A stretch of 64,000 nt of DNA from Candidatus Companilactobacillus pullicola (GTDB lineage Bacteria > Bacillota > Bacilli > Lactobacillales > Lactobacillaceae). Both the position numbers and the translations under genes were made by a program. The stretch lies in contig DXCM01000021.1 of NCBI GenBank assembly GCA_019116025.1, positions 62,001 through 126,000 on the forward strand. Reading direction: 5' to 3'. Positions 44,655-53,284 of the stretch are shown here, one piece after another. The notes below the pieces were generated by a model, which saw nothing but the letters and a program-made list of their open reading frames with translations, searched no databases and was not told the origin of the DNA. Numbering within the stretch: the first letter of the stretch is position 1; each line of letters begins with the position of its first letter.

Positions 44655-45014
44655 ATGAAGAACCTGAAAATTAATATCTGGACAGGAATTCTAGGTATCA
44701 TCAACTGTATTTTATTCGCAATATCATGGCCGGTTATTTTTAGTACCGCAGCTAGTGATGCATTTGGGGGCACCAACTTAACTAGCGGAACAGGAGTCTT
44801 TTTCTATCTAATGGCTGCTTTTGGTATTATTCTCAATATTATTGCCCTTATTCAAAGTCGAAAAAAAGGGATTTCAATCGTTGGTCCTATTTTAGGAATT
44901 ATAGGAAATGCTTTGTTTCTTATAAGTGCAGCGATAGCATTTCCAGCAATTGTTGTAATTATTATTGGTACAGTCTTTATATTCTTGCACCATCCAACTA
45001 GATCAATTAACTAA
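44655..45014 (+). CDS. Small four-helix membrane protein (DUF4064-like)
   Basis: 119 residues from the ATG at 44655; AGGAGG is 12 bases upstream, and an in-frame ATG at 44631 precedes that site. Four hydrophobic stretches (NIWTGILGIINCILFAI; GVFFYLMAAFGIILNIIALI; IVGPILGIIGNALFLISAAI; FPAIVVIIIGTVFIFL) with the second and third joined by QSRKKG. The layout recalls DUF4064 proteins. Function unknown. Single gene with two terminators after it. Confidence 0.7.
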   Translation: MKNLKINIWTGILGIINCILFAISWPVIFSTAASDAFGGTNLTSGTGVFFYLMAAFGIILNIIALIQSRKKGISIVGPILGIIGNALFLISAAIAFPAIVVIIIGTVFIFLHHPTRSIN

Positions 45015-45015
45015 T

Positions 45016-45063
45016 AAAAAAGCGTTCATATTAACCAAAATATTGGCTATGTGAACGCTTTTT
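45016..45063 (+). terminator. Terminator, hairpin family 3
   Basis: AAAAAAGCGTTCATAT and TATGTGAACGCTTTTT arms with inner TTAACC ... GGCTAT. Related to hairpins at 6645, 16872 and 43899. Confidence 0.85.
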
Positions 45064-45092
45064 AACCAAGTTTCAACAAATACTAATTTAAC

Positions 45093-45130
45093 TAAAAAAT
45101 AGGAACGCTATAAAAGCATTCCTATTTTTA
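45093..45130 (-). terminator. Terminator of the EIIABC gene
   Basis: AAAAATAGGAACGCT and (A)GCATTCCTATTTTT arms, short loop. Confidence 0.8.
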
Positions 45131-45138
45131 CAATTTAC

Positions 45139-47115
45139 TTAACCTTGTGCAGGTTCACGGCTACCTAATCTTACCTTTTCAACAGCATGGCTGGCTTCGA
45201 GGTCTTCTTCTTTGAATCCGAAGGCGTATGTACATACAAAGGCAACGATGATTGTTGCGGCTGATGCAATTAAGTATCCTGTGAAACTACTATCGATACC
45301 TTTTGGATTGATGAATGAAGCAAAACCGATCAATGATCCGGCGAAGCCCCACATATCAACGTGCATTAATCCGGTAATTAAACCACCAACGGCACTACCG
45401 ATATTAGCTGTCCAGAAGATACGTCCGTATTTCAAGTTAATACCATACATTGCAGGTTCTGTAACTCCAGCAAAGGCTGAAAGTGTAGCAGCACCGGCAA
45501 TTTGTTTCATATCAACATTCTTCTTGATCTTGAAGAATACGGCCATTGCAGCTGCACCTTGAGCAACCATTGTTGCAGAAACAATAGCATTCAAAGCACT
45601 GTGTCCTGTTGTAGCAATTTGACTAGCAACGACAGGAATAACAGCCCAGTGTAAACCGAAGATAACCAAACATTGATAAAGTCCACCGATGATTAATCCT
45701 GAAATGGCAGGACTGAAACTCAATAGAGCAACGATACCACTTGCTAAGTAGGAACTTAGAAGTGTGATAACTGGTCCAACAACTACGATGATAATGGCAC
45801 TGACAATAAATACTTCTAGTAAAGGACTAAGGATCATACGTAATGACAAAACAATATGTTTCTTGAGCCATGGTTCAATCTTAGAAGCAATCCATGCAGC
45901 AGCGATCATTGGGAAAATTGAATATGTATAATTTGCAATATGAACAGGGATACCAAAGAAATTACCATTAATATTCATTGCTGTAGTGCTTGTTTTAGTT
46001 GCTACTTGTACCAAAGTTGGATATGCCAAAACACCACCGATAACACCGACGACAATTTGGTTAGCACCTAATCTCTTAGCAGCTGTAAAACCAACTAAAA
46101 TAGGTAGGAAGTAGAAGACTGAATCTCCCATTGCACTAATGATCATATATGTAGAACTTGTTGCAGAAAGCCATTTAGCTGAAACGATTAAAGCTAGTAA
46201 TCCTTTCAAAATACCTGATGCAGCTAACAAACCAATGATAGGCATCATGCTGGCTGTGATTACACCAATCAGAGCACTAAAATAGAATTTTGTCTTAGGC
46301 CAAACACCCTTTGGAGCTTTCTCTTTTTCAGTTTTAACAGAAGAATCACTGCTGTCTCCACCGAATCCAGGTCCTAAGGCCTTAACAACGGAATCATAAA
46401 CATCTTCAACAGCTGGTCCAATAACAACTTGATATTGGCCACCAGCTTTAGCAACATCGATAACGCCTTTCATTCCCTTAATAACGGCGTCGTTTGCTTT
46501 GTTGTCATCCTTTAAATAGAAACGAACACGTGTAATACAGTGAATAACGTTATCTACGTTAGCGACACCACCAACATTTTTAACGATATCTGCACCAAGT
46601 TGATCATAGTCAACTTTGCCAGATGGTTTCTTAGCTGCTGTTTCACCAGGAGCCAACAATACAACTTCGGCAGCTTCGTCACCGGCTTTAACATCGCCTT
46701 TTTGAACATCGACATCTTTAACCATTTTGCTGGTATTGGTGATAGCAACGATAACATCTGTTACCTTGCCAGCTTTTTTAACGGCATCGATATCCATAGT
46801 GGCTATCTTTTGACCAGCTGTGACTGTATCTCCCTCTTTAATGAAAATTTCGAAGGGAGCACCATTTAGTTCAACTGTATCAACACCCATGTGAACTAAA
46901 ACTTCTAGTCCATCATCAGTAGTGAAGCCAAGTGCGTGCTTAGTCGAAGCTACTAACATAACTTTCCCAGAAACTGGAGATAAAATATCATTACCAGTAG
47001 GAATAACTCCAAAGCCATCACCCATATCTTTTGCAGAAAACATTGGATCATGAACTTCAGTTATTGGAACAGCTTGTCCATTTACCGGAGCAAGCATTTT
47101 AACTGTACTCTTCAT
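45139..47115 (-). CDS. PTS EIIABC, glucoside/trehalose family
   Basis: 658 residues with the domain order A-B-C. EIIA 1-150 (DGLEVLVHMGVDTV with the His near 75), EIIB about 160-245 (VDNVIHCITRVRFYLKDD with the phosphorylated Cys), EIIC about 275-640 (ten or so helices, GAATLSAFAGVTEPAMYGIN). The family imports and 6-phosphorylates beta-glucosides, sucrose or trehalose. The divergent GH65 phosphorylase favours an alpha-linked disaccharide such as trehalose (a trehalose-6-phosphate phosphorylase route is known in Lactococcus). A perfect GTAACCGGTTAC palindrome lies between its promoter and the ATG. Confidence 0.88.
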   Translation of the reverse strand: MKSTVKMLAPVNGQAVPITEVHDPMFSAKDMGDGFGVIPTGNDILSPVSGKVMLVASTKHALGFTTDDGLEVLVHMGVDTVELNGAPFEIFIKEGDTVTAGQKIATMDIDAVKKAGKVTDVIVAITNTSKMVKDVDVQKGDVKAGDEAAEVVLLAPGETAAKKPSGKVDYDQLGADIVKNVGGVANVDNVIHCITRVRFYLKDDNKANDAVIKGMKGVIDVAKAGGQYQVVIGPAVEDVYDSVVKALGPGFGGDSSDSSVKTEKEKAPKGVWPKTKFYFSALIGVITASMMPIIGLLAASGILKGLLALIVSAKWLSATSSTYMIISAMGDSVFYFLPILVGFTAAKRLGANQIVVGVIGGVLAYPTLVQVATKTSTTAMNINGNFFGIPVHIANYTYSIFPMIAAAWIASKIEPWLKKHIVLSLRMILSPLLEVFIVSAIIIVVVGPVITLLSSYLASGIVALLSFSPAISGLIIGGLYQCLVIFGLHWAVIPVVASQIATTGHSALNAIVSATMVAQGAAAMAVFFKIKKNVDMKQIAGAATLSAFAGVTEPAMYGINLKYGRIFWTANIGSAVGGLITGLMHVDMWGFAGSLIGFASFINPKGIDSSFTGYLIASAATIIVAFVCTYAFGFKEEDLEASHAVEKVRLGSREPAQG

Positions 47116-47139
47116 AAGAATAGCACCTCCTTAAAATTA

Positions 47140-47151
47140 GTAACCGGTTAC
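47140..47151. promoter_or_regulatory. LacI/GalR-type operator
   Basis: GTAACCGGTTAC, a perfect 12-bp palindrome with the central CG of LacI-family operators, between the EIIABC promoter and start codon. No LacI regulator is in the window. Confidence 0.65.
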
Positions 47152-47168
47152 ATCTTTCAACCATAATG

Positions 47169-47198
47169 ATAATACAACTTGTCCTGTATAAACATCAA
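47169..47198 (-). promoter_or_regulatory. EIIABC promoter
   Basis: Minus strand TTGATG (47198-47193), 18-base spacer, TATTAT (47174-47169). Confidence 0.6.
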
Positions 47199-47239
47199 GT
47201 TAGAACATTTTTTATTATAAAATTCGCACTAAATCAGTA

Positions 47240-47268
47240 TTGACGGGGTGTATAATACACGTTGTAAT
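47240..47268 (+). promoter_or_regulatory. GH65 gene promoter with overlapping operator
   Basis: TTGACG (47240-47245), 17-base spacer, TGTAAT (47263-47268). GTGTAT-A-ATACAC (47248-47260) is an inverted repeat inside the spacer, of GntR/TreR-like form. Confidence 0.65.
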
Positions 47269-47318
47269 AATGTGTTTAAACAAATATAAATAGATTTTTA
47301 TTTATGGAGGAAATAGTC

Positions 47319-50021
47319 ATGAAGCCCTTATACTTAATGTTTACAGACGATGAAATTGTTTATTCCAACAATAAAGATTTAACCGATGCACAAAGTTATG
47401 AATTTAATACTGAACAAGATTTGAAAGAAAACTTTCAAGAATTTGCAAAATATGTGCCAGATAAAATCGACGCCTTGGTACTTACAAACACAAATGAAAG
47501 TTTACTAAACAAGAATTTGATTACTTATAATGAAGAAATAATTGATTGTCGAAACGATTTGGAAAATGCTTTTCATGTACCGGTAGTTAATATAGAAGAT
47601 ATCCGCAAAAATGGTTTGAACTTGGCCGTCCATAATGCTACTAGTTATTCTGGATGGCATCTCGACTACAATCACTTTGATTATGACAAACGTCAATATG
47701 GTCAAGAATCCATGCAAACTATCGGTAACGGATTCTTAGGCCTACGTGGTACTTACTTAGAAGCTAAGGCTAGTGATGACAACTATCCTGCTACTTATGT
47801 GGCTGGTGTTTTCAATCAATTGGCTACCCCTATTAATGGTCGTGAAGTTATTAATGAAGATCTAGTCAACTTACCTAATTCTCAATACATTTCCTTTAGA
47901 GTAGATGAAGGCGACTATCTCAGAATTAAAGATGATTTAATTAAAGAATCAGTTCGCTCTTTGGATATGAAACACGGAATTTTAACTATTTCTAACATCG
48001 TCGAATTGGAAGATGGTAAAACATTAAAAGTAGTTGCTAAAAAATTGGCTGATCTAAAAAATTATCACGATTACTACTTACAATATTCCGTCACGCCACT
48101 TAATTTTTACGGAAAAATAACTTTCTTAACTCAAACTGACGCTTCAGTCGTTAACAGTAACGTTGCAAGATATCGCAATTTGGCTAACAAGCACATAACC
48201 GTTGACAACATCGAAAATGCCGACAAAGAAATGTTAATGTTGGCTCACACAAATCAATCACAAATTAACTTGGCTATTAAGACTAATATTTCCTATCCTA
48301 ATATTGAAAATGCTCAATACTATATGGAGAACAAATCCGAAGTAGCTAGCCAATATCTCGAATTCAATGTCAAACCTAACCACACTTATACTCTAGAAAA
48401 AGGTGTCAGCATTTATACATCATTAGAGACGCCAACTGACATAATGGACGCCGCCTTAACTCATCAATTCATCCCTACTTTTGCCGGAGCTCAAGAAGCT
48501 GCTAAAGATGCTTGGCACGATGTTTGGAAAAAAGAAAATATCGTTGTTTCTGGCGATATCACAGCTCAAAAATTATTACGTCTAAATAGTTTTCATATGA
48601 CGATTGCTGCTCAAGAACATGCCAATAAGGATTTAGATGCTTCTGTTGGTTCCAGAGGTCTAACTGGTGAAGGCTATCGTGGACATATTTTCTGGGATGA
48701 ATTATTCGACATGAACTTCTATCTCCTCCACTATCCAGATTTAGTAAAAGATCTAATAATGTATCGTTATAACCGACTGAATGCTGCTAAAGAATACGCT
48801 GCTGTCAGCGGTTATGATGGAGCTATGTTCCCTTGGCAAAGCGGAATGTACGGTGATGAACAATCCCAAGAAGTTCACTTGAACCCTATCACTGACACTT
48901 GGGACCCTGACAATTCTAGAAAACAACGTCACGTTTCCTTGGCGGTTGCATACAACGTTTTAAGTTACTATAACGTTACCCAAGATGAAGCCTTCATGAG
49001 TCAATATGGTCTCGAGATGCTCTTTAACATCGCTGAATTTTGGATTGGCAAATCTCAACTTGATTCAGAATCCGGTAAATACACTATTGCTGACGTTATG
49101 GGTCCAGATGAATTCCACGAGAATTATCCCGATGATACTGATAACGAAGGCCTAAAGAACAATGCTTATACCAACATTATGGTCAGCTGGTTCTTCAAGA
49201 AACTCTCCAAATTAATTGAAGACGAACCAGCTAAGGTTATCGATGATAATCTCAAGAGAACCAACTTTACCCAACAAAATATCAAAGATCTTAATCATAT
49301 CAGACACAATCTTAAACTTGATTTCAGCGGTGATATCCTTGGACAATTTGAAGGTTACTTTGACTTAAAGGAACTTGACTTTGAACAGTATCGCCAACAA
49401 TATGGCAACATTGCCAGAATGGATCGTATTTTGAAAGCTCACGACGATTCACCTGATAATTATCAAGTTGCCAAACAAGCTGACGCCTTGATGCCACTGT
49501 TTAATATCCGAGAAAATGCCTTTCTCAAGATCATGTTGGATCTAGGCTACCCTATCGTTAATCCAAATAAATTTATTCACGACAATATTCAATACTACAT
49601 TGCCAGAACTACTCATGGTTCCACGTTATCGAGAATCGTTTACTCAATGTTGATGCTCAAAATTGGTGAGGATAGCAAAGCTTGGAAATTATTCTATGAG
49701 GCTTTAACCAGCGATTACTACGATATCCAAGGTGGTACTACCGCTGAAGGTATTCATCTAGGCGTTATGGGCGCTACATTAACCGTTGTTACTTCTTACT
49801 TTGCCGGGGTTGATTATCGGGGCAAGATGCTTGAAGTTAATCCACACATGCCAGAACAATGGGACGAAGTCGATTTCCATATGACTTTCAGAGATGTTAA
49901 TTACCAATTCCGAGTAACCGAAAATACCTTTATCGTTACGACTGATAAAGATACTGAAATTAAATTTCTCGATAAAAAATTACCACTGACAGCTAACCAA
50001 GAGATCCAATTAACTTATTAA
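47319..50021 (+). CDS. GH65 family phosphorylase with N-terminal extension
   Basis: 900 residues from the ATG at 47319 (GGAGG 8 bases upstream). The GH65 part starts near residue 115 (DYNHFDYDKRQYGQESMQTI) and ends near 890. The catalytic acid Glu is in VMGPDEFHENYPDDTDNEGL near 597 and the phosphate site in TTHGSTLSRIV near 770, so a phosphorylase is more likely than a hydrolase. Usual GH65 phosphorylases are about 750-780 residues; the first 110 (YLMFTDDEIVYSNNKDLTD...) are an extra soluble part I do not recognise. Divergent from a PTS EIIABC. Possible substrates: trehalose, trehalose-6-phosphate, maltose or kojibiose. No beta-phosphoglucomutase is next to it. Confidence 0.87.
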   Translation: MKPLYLMFTDDEIVYSNNKDLTDAQSYEFNTEQDLKENFQEFAKYVPDKIDALVLTNTNESLLNKNLITYNEEIIDCRNDLENAFHVPVVNIEDIRKNGLNLAVHNATSYSGWHLDYNHFDYDKRQYGQESMQTIGNGFLGLRGTYLEAKASDDNYPATYVAGVFNQLATPINGREVINEDLVNLPNSQYISFRVDEGDYLRIKDDLIKESVRSLDMKHGILTISNIVELEDGKTLKVVAKKLADLKNYHDYYLQYSVTPLNFYGKITFLTQTDASVVNSNVARYRNLANKHITVDNIENADKEMLMLAHTNQSQINLAIKTNISYPNIENAQYYMENKSEVASQYLEFNVKPNHTYTLEKGVSIYTSLETPTDIMDAALTHQFIPTFAGAQEAAKDAWHDVWKKENIVVSGDITAQKLLRLNSFHMTIAAQEHANKDLDASVGSRGLTGEGYRGHIFWDELFDMNFYLLHYPDLVKDLIMYRYNRLNAAKEYAAVSGYDGAMFPWQSGMYGDEQSQEVHLNPITDTWDPDNSRKQRHVSLAVAYNVLSYYNVTQDEAFMSQYGLEMLFNIAEFWIGKSQLDSESGKYTIADVMGPDEFHENYPDDTDNEGLKNNAYTNIMVSWFFKKLSKLIEDEPAKVIDDNLKRTNFTQQNIKDLNHIRHNLKLDFSGDILGQFEGYFDLKELDFEQYRQQYGNIARMDRILKAHDDSPDNYQVAKQADALMPLFNIRENAFLKIMLDLGYPIVNPNKFIHDNIQYYIARTTHGSTLSRIVYSMLMLKIGEDSKAWKLFYEALTSDYYDIQGGTTAEGIHLGVMGATLTVVTSYFAGVDYRGKMLEVNPHMPEQWDEVDFHMTFRDVNYQFRVTENTFIVTTDKDTEIKFLDKKLPLTANQEIQLTY

Positions 50022-50030
50022 ATATAACGA

Positions 50031-50082
50031 ATAAGCCATACTAATCGTAATAAATCTCTTACGGTTGGTGTGGCTTGTTTTA
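50031..50082 (+). terminator. Terminator of the GH65 gene
   Basis: AAGCCATAC and GTGTGGCTT with inner AATCGTAA/TTACGGTT arms, followed by TTTTATTT. Confidence 0.75.
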
Positions 50083-50193
50083 TTTGCATATGTGACAAGT
50101 TACTCAAAAATAACTTAAACTTTCTGAGCTACCCCCTTACCAATAAAAAATAAAATGATAGAATATTCATAATCTTTATGGGGGGTTAGAAAT

Positions 50194-51564
50194 ATGATAG
50201 ATCTGACTAATGGCAGACCTATAAAAGTAATTTTTCTGTACACCATTCCCTTGCTTCTGGGTAACTTTTTCCAGCAATTCTATAGTTTCATTGATACTTT
50301 GATTGTTGGTAAAACTATTAGTGTCAACGCTTTAGCTAGTGTTGGTGCAACGGGGGGATTAACAGGACTTGTCGTCGGATTTGCACAAGGGATGACTAGT
50401 GGTTTAACTATTTTAACGGCACGAAAACACGGAGCTGATGATGAGGATGGAGTCAAAAAGAGTTTTGCTTCCGGAATCATTATTTCGCTGTTTATCATCG
50501 TTGTCTTCACAGCGATTGCTTTGTTAGTAGCTTATCCACTACTTGTCGCCATGCAGACGCCTAAAGTTCTGTTGCATGATTCATTTATCTTCTTGGAGAT
50601 AATTTTTGCAGGAATCTTTTCTTTTGTAGGTTTTGACTTTTTGGGAAACACCATGCGAGCGCTCGGGGATTCTAGAGTGCCCCTATTCTTTTTAATCGTA
50701 AGTACAATTTTGAACGTTCTTCTAGAATTAGTTTTCATTCTTTATTTAAAGATGGGCGTGGCTGGTGCAGGTTTAGCTACCGTCGTCGCTCAAACAATTA
50801 CCTTCGTGATTCTGTATTTTTACATTAGAAGGCACATTCCATATCTAATCCTATCTCGTTCTGATTTCAGGATTGATATGGATGAAATCAAAGAGTTATT
50901 AAAAATTAGTTTGCCAATGGGCTTCCAGTCTTCAATTATCGCTATTGGTTCAATCATTCTCCAATTCATGCTTAATACTTTAGGTGCCAATGCCGTTGCT
51001 GCCTACACCGTTGCCGGAAGAGTTGAACAGATTGCTACATTACCAGCCTTTAGTTTTGGTTTAGCTTTGGTAAACTATACCGCTCAAAATATAGGAGCCG
51101 AGAAGTTTGACCGAATTCTTAAGGGTGTCAAAGACGGCGTTATCGTTTCTGTTACTGCCAGTTTGATCATTGGTATCTTCTTAATCTTCTTTGGACAATC
51201 AATCTCACATCTATTTATGAACGGCAGTGAAACAAAAGTGCTGAACTTGATTCAGATTTACTACTACCTCAACGGTTCTACTTACTTTATTCTCTCAATT
51301 CTCTTTATTGTCAGGTATACTCTGCAAGGTCTGGGCAATCAGAAAGCCCCAACCATTGCTGGTATTGCCGAGCTATTAATGAGAGTCTTCGCTGGTGTCG
51401 TTTTGATCCGTCTCTTTGGATTCTACGGTGCTGCTATGGCTAACCCATTAGCTTGGATTGGCTCAGTGTTAGTTTTAGTAAGTACTTGGAATGTAGAAAT
51501 CAAGAAACTGAAGAATTTACAGAGTGTCTTAGTGCATGATAAAACTGATAAAACAGCCTTATAA
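50194..51564 (+). CDS. MATE family multidrug/toxin exporter
   Basis: 456 residues, twelve helices. The N-terminus is typical (LTNGRPIKVIFLYTIPLLLG, NFFQQFYSFIDTLIVGKTI) and the two MATE repeats (about 10-220 and 235-450, GANAVAAYTVAGRVEQIATL in the second) are present. MATE proteins use Na+ or H+ to export cationic compounds. Start ATG after GGGGGG. Monocistronic with a strong terminator. Substrate not predictable. Confidence 0.9.
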   Translation: MIDLTNGRPIKVIFLYTIPLLLGNFFQQFYSFIDTLIVGKTISVNALASVGATGGLTGLVVGFAQGMTSGLTILTARKHGADDEDGVKKSFASGIIISLFIIVVFTAIALLVAYPLLVAMQTPKVLLHDSFIFLEIIFAGIFSFVGFDFLGNTMRALGDSRVPLFFLIVSTILNVLLELVFILYLKMGVAGAGLATVVAQTITFVILYFYIRRHIPYLILSRSDFRIDMDEIKELLKISLPMGFQSSIIAIGSIILQFMLNTLGANAVAAYTVAGRVEQIATLPAFSFGLALVNYTAQNIGAEKFDRILKGVKDGVIVSVTASLIIGIFLIFFGQSISHLFMNGSETKVLNLIQIYYYLNGSTYFILSILFIVRYTLQGLGNQKAPTIAGIAELLMRVFAGVVLIRLFGFYGAAMANPLAWIGSVLVLVSTWNVEIKKLKNLQSVLVHDKTDKTAL

Positions 51565-51573
51565 GAAATTACG

Positions 51574-51609
51574 AAAAATCCCAACCAATTAATTTGGTCG
51601 GGATTTTTT
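51574..51609 (+). terminator. Terminator of the MATE gene
   Basis: AAATCCCAACCAA and TTGGTCGGGATTTTTT arms around ATTAA. Confidence 0.88.
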
Positions 51610-51676
51610 GTAACCGTTAACAAAGCGGTGATATAATAATTATAAATATAATTATTAAACATGGAGGGAACTTATC

Positions 51677-51880
51677 ATGGGTGCTTGGTCTATTGTCATA
51701 GGTATTGTTCTAATACTTCTTTCAATTCAAGTATTTTATTCCGTTGGGAAAGCTTATAAGAAGCTAAAAAACGGTGAATTAACCAATCCGTCTCCCTTTA
51801 TCCTGTATGGACTCTGGACTAGCGGTGTCGTCGGTTTATTTATAGCCGTCATGGGCGTTATGACGTTCACATTCTACTAA
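51677..51880 (+). CDS. Small two-helix membrane protein (67 residues)
   Basis: ATG with GGAGGG 9 bases upstream. Translation: helix GAWSIVIGIVLILLSIQVFY, basic loop KAYKKLKNGELTN, second helix YGLWTSGVVGLFIAVMGVM. It has its own putative promoter (TATAAT-like stretch near 51634) and is followed by hairpin R5. Family unknown. Confidence 0.72.
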   Translation: MGAWSIVIGIVLILLSIQVFYSVGKAYKKLKNGELTNPSPFILYGLWTSGVVGLFIAVMGVMTFTFY

Positions 51881-51930
51881 ACTTTATAATTATATTAAGC
51901 ATCAAAATAGAAACTTTTAAATTCTAAACT

Positions 51931-52002
51931 AAAAACAGACCCATTAAGTATTTCAAGACGTGCAAATATGCTTGAATCTCTTAATAGAGTCTGTTTTTTT
52001 TT
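51931..52002 (+). repeat. Family-2 hairpin, copy R5
   Basis: AACAGACCCATTAAGTATTTCAAG and CTTGAATCTCTTAATAGAGTCTGTT, an imperfect stem followed by nine T residues. Terminator for the 67-residue protein gene. Followed at 52046 by a cloverleaf fragment. Confidence 0.72.
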
Positions 52003-52045
52003 AGTATTTAGATTTTACAATGATTAATAAACAAAGCTGGATTTA

Positions 52046-52090
52046 GTCCGGAGCAACAAGAAAATTGACTCAGCCATGAGATTCCCTTAA
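52046..52090 (+). repeat. Cloverleaf repeat, type C, truncated copy 5
   Basis: GTCCGGAGCAACAAGAAAATTG and CTCAGCCATGAGATT match the 5' side of copy 4 almost base for base, then similarity stops at about 52090. The 3' two-thirds, including the partner strand of the outer stem, is missing. The stop codon of the convergent esterase gene (52087-52089) lies within its last bases. Confidence 0.8.
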
Positions 52091-53133
52091 CTATTTAAAG
52101 CCTCGGCACACTCAATCAAAGCATCTTCCACAGCTGGGATTTTGCCAACATAATTCAAAAAGGCATGAGCTAGACCGCCATAACGGATATATTCTGCTTC
52201 GCATCCTGCCATACCAATTTTTTGGACAAAGGCCTCGTCTTGCAATCTGAATGGATCAAACTCACCCGTCATTACCAAAACTTTCTTAAAAATCAACGGA
52301 TCGGCATACATTGGAGAAAGAATTGGAGCTGACAAATCATAATCCGCGTCATCTAGATAATATTTCGTCATAATAGTATCTAAACGTTTAAACTGTGTAT
52401 AGTTATTATGTAATGCTCGACGTTGTTCAGGATTAATTGGGATTAAACGATCATTCCAGAGGCTACCCTCGTGATCAGAGCCATGTACCACTGTTGGATA
52501 GAATAAAATATGCTTATAAATATCGCTGATTCCCATATCATGGCTCAATTGACTGACACCCAAAATAATCGCAGCTCCAGCCGAATCACCTGATAAAGAA
52601 ATCCGATCGTGTTTATCTTTAATGTCTACTAAGACAGCTAGACAGTCTTCAATTGCGGATGGATAAGGATTTTCGGGGGCAATTCCATAATCCACACTGT
52701 AAATAACCCCATTGAATTTGGCAGCTAATAAGCGTAAAAATGGTAACGTATCTTCAGGAGTTCCTCCATAATAAGCACCACCATGGGCATAAATCAGAGC
52801 ATTTTTAGTCGACAAATTTCTATCATTGCGATATATCTTTAAATAACGAACTCTACGTTCTAACCTTTCACTAATTCCAACATCCACTCTTACAGTCGAA
52901 TCAGTAGTATTAGTTATCTCAGCTTTTTGATTGCCAGCACGTAAAGCTGTTAAATCATCAGGTAATTGCGGATCATCACTCAAAGTTTTCAAATGGTCCC
53001 AAATCATTGGTTCATAGGAATGAGCGTCTACTCTATCTTTAACAATCATTTTGACATTTTCTAGGTGAGGAATATCGACTGATTCAATCTGGTTCAATCG
53101 TCTTAACTCAACGTTATAATCGCTATTCAGCAT
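52087..53133 (-). CDS. Alpha/beta hydrolase, HSL-type esterase
   Basis: 348 residues from the ATG at 53133 (AGGTGG 8 bases upstream). HSL-family signature: YAHGGAYYGGTPEDTLPF (oxyanion HGG), LSGDSAGAAIILG (nucleophile Ser), GEFDPFRLQDEAF (Asp) and GGLAHAFLNYV (His). It should hydrolyse small acyl esters in the cytoplasm. Divergent from a ROK regulator across 151 bases with a clear inverted repeat, so the regulator may control it. Its stop codon lies in a truncated cloverleaf repeat, so the C-terminus may have been altered. Confidence 0.88.
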   Translation of the reverse strand: MLNSDYNVELRRLNQIESVDIPHLENVKMIVKDRVDAHSYEPMIWDHLKTLSDDPQLPDDLTALRAGNQKAEITNTTDSTVRVDVGISERLERRVRYLKIYRNDRNLSTKNALIYAHGGAYYGGTPEDTLPFLRLLAAKFNGVIYSVDYGIAPENPYPSAIEDCLAVLVDIKDKHDRISLSGDSAGAAIILGVSQLSHDMGISDIYKHILFYPTVVHGSDHEGSLWNDRLIPINPEQRRALHNNYTQFKRLDTIMTKYYLDDADYDLSAPILSPMYADPLIFKKVLVMTGEFDPFRLQDEAFVQKIGMAGCEAEYIRYGGLAHAFLNYVGKIPAVEDALIECAEALNS

Positions 53134-53166
53134 AATAAAAGCCACCTTTTATTTTTATTTAAATCA

Positions 53167-53189
53167 ATTTGTAGATTTATCCTACAAAT
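53167..53189. promoter_or_regulatory. Inverted repeat between esterase and ROK genes
   Basis: ATTTGTAG-ATTTATC-CTACAAAT, 8-bp perfect arms. Candidate operator of the ROK regulator. Confidence 0.6.
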
Positions 53190-53284
53190 AGTATATATCC
53201 TGTTTAAACATATTTTAAACTAAATTATAACAATAAATTTTATTAATATTGATTAATCTAATTACAGTCCCAGGAGGATTTAAC

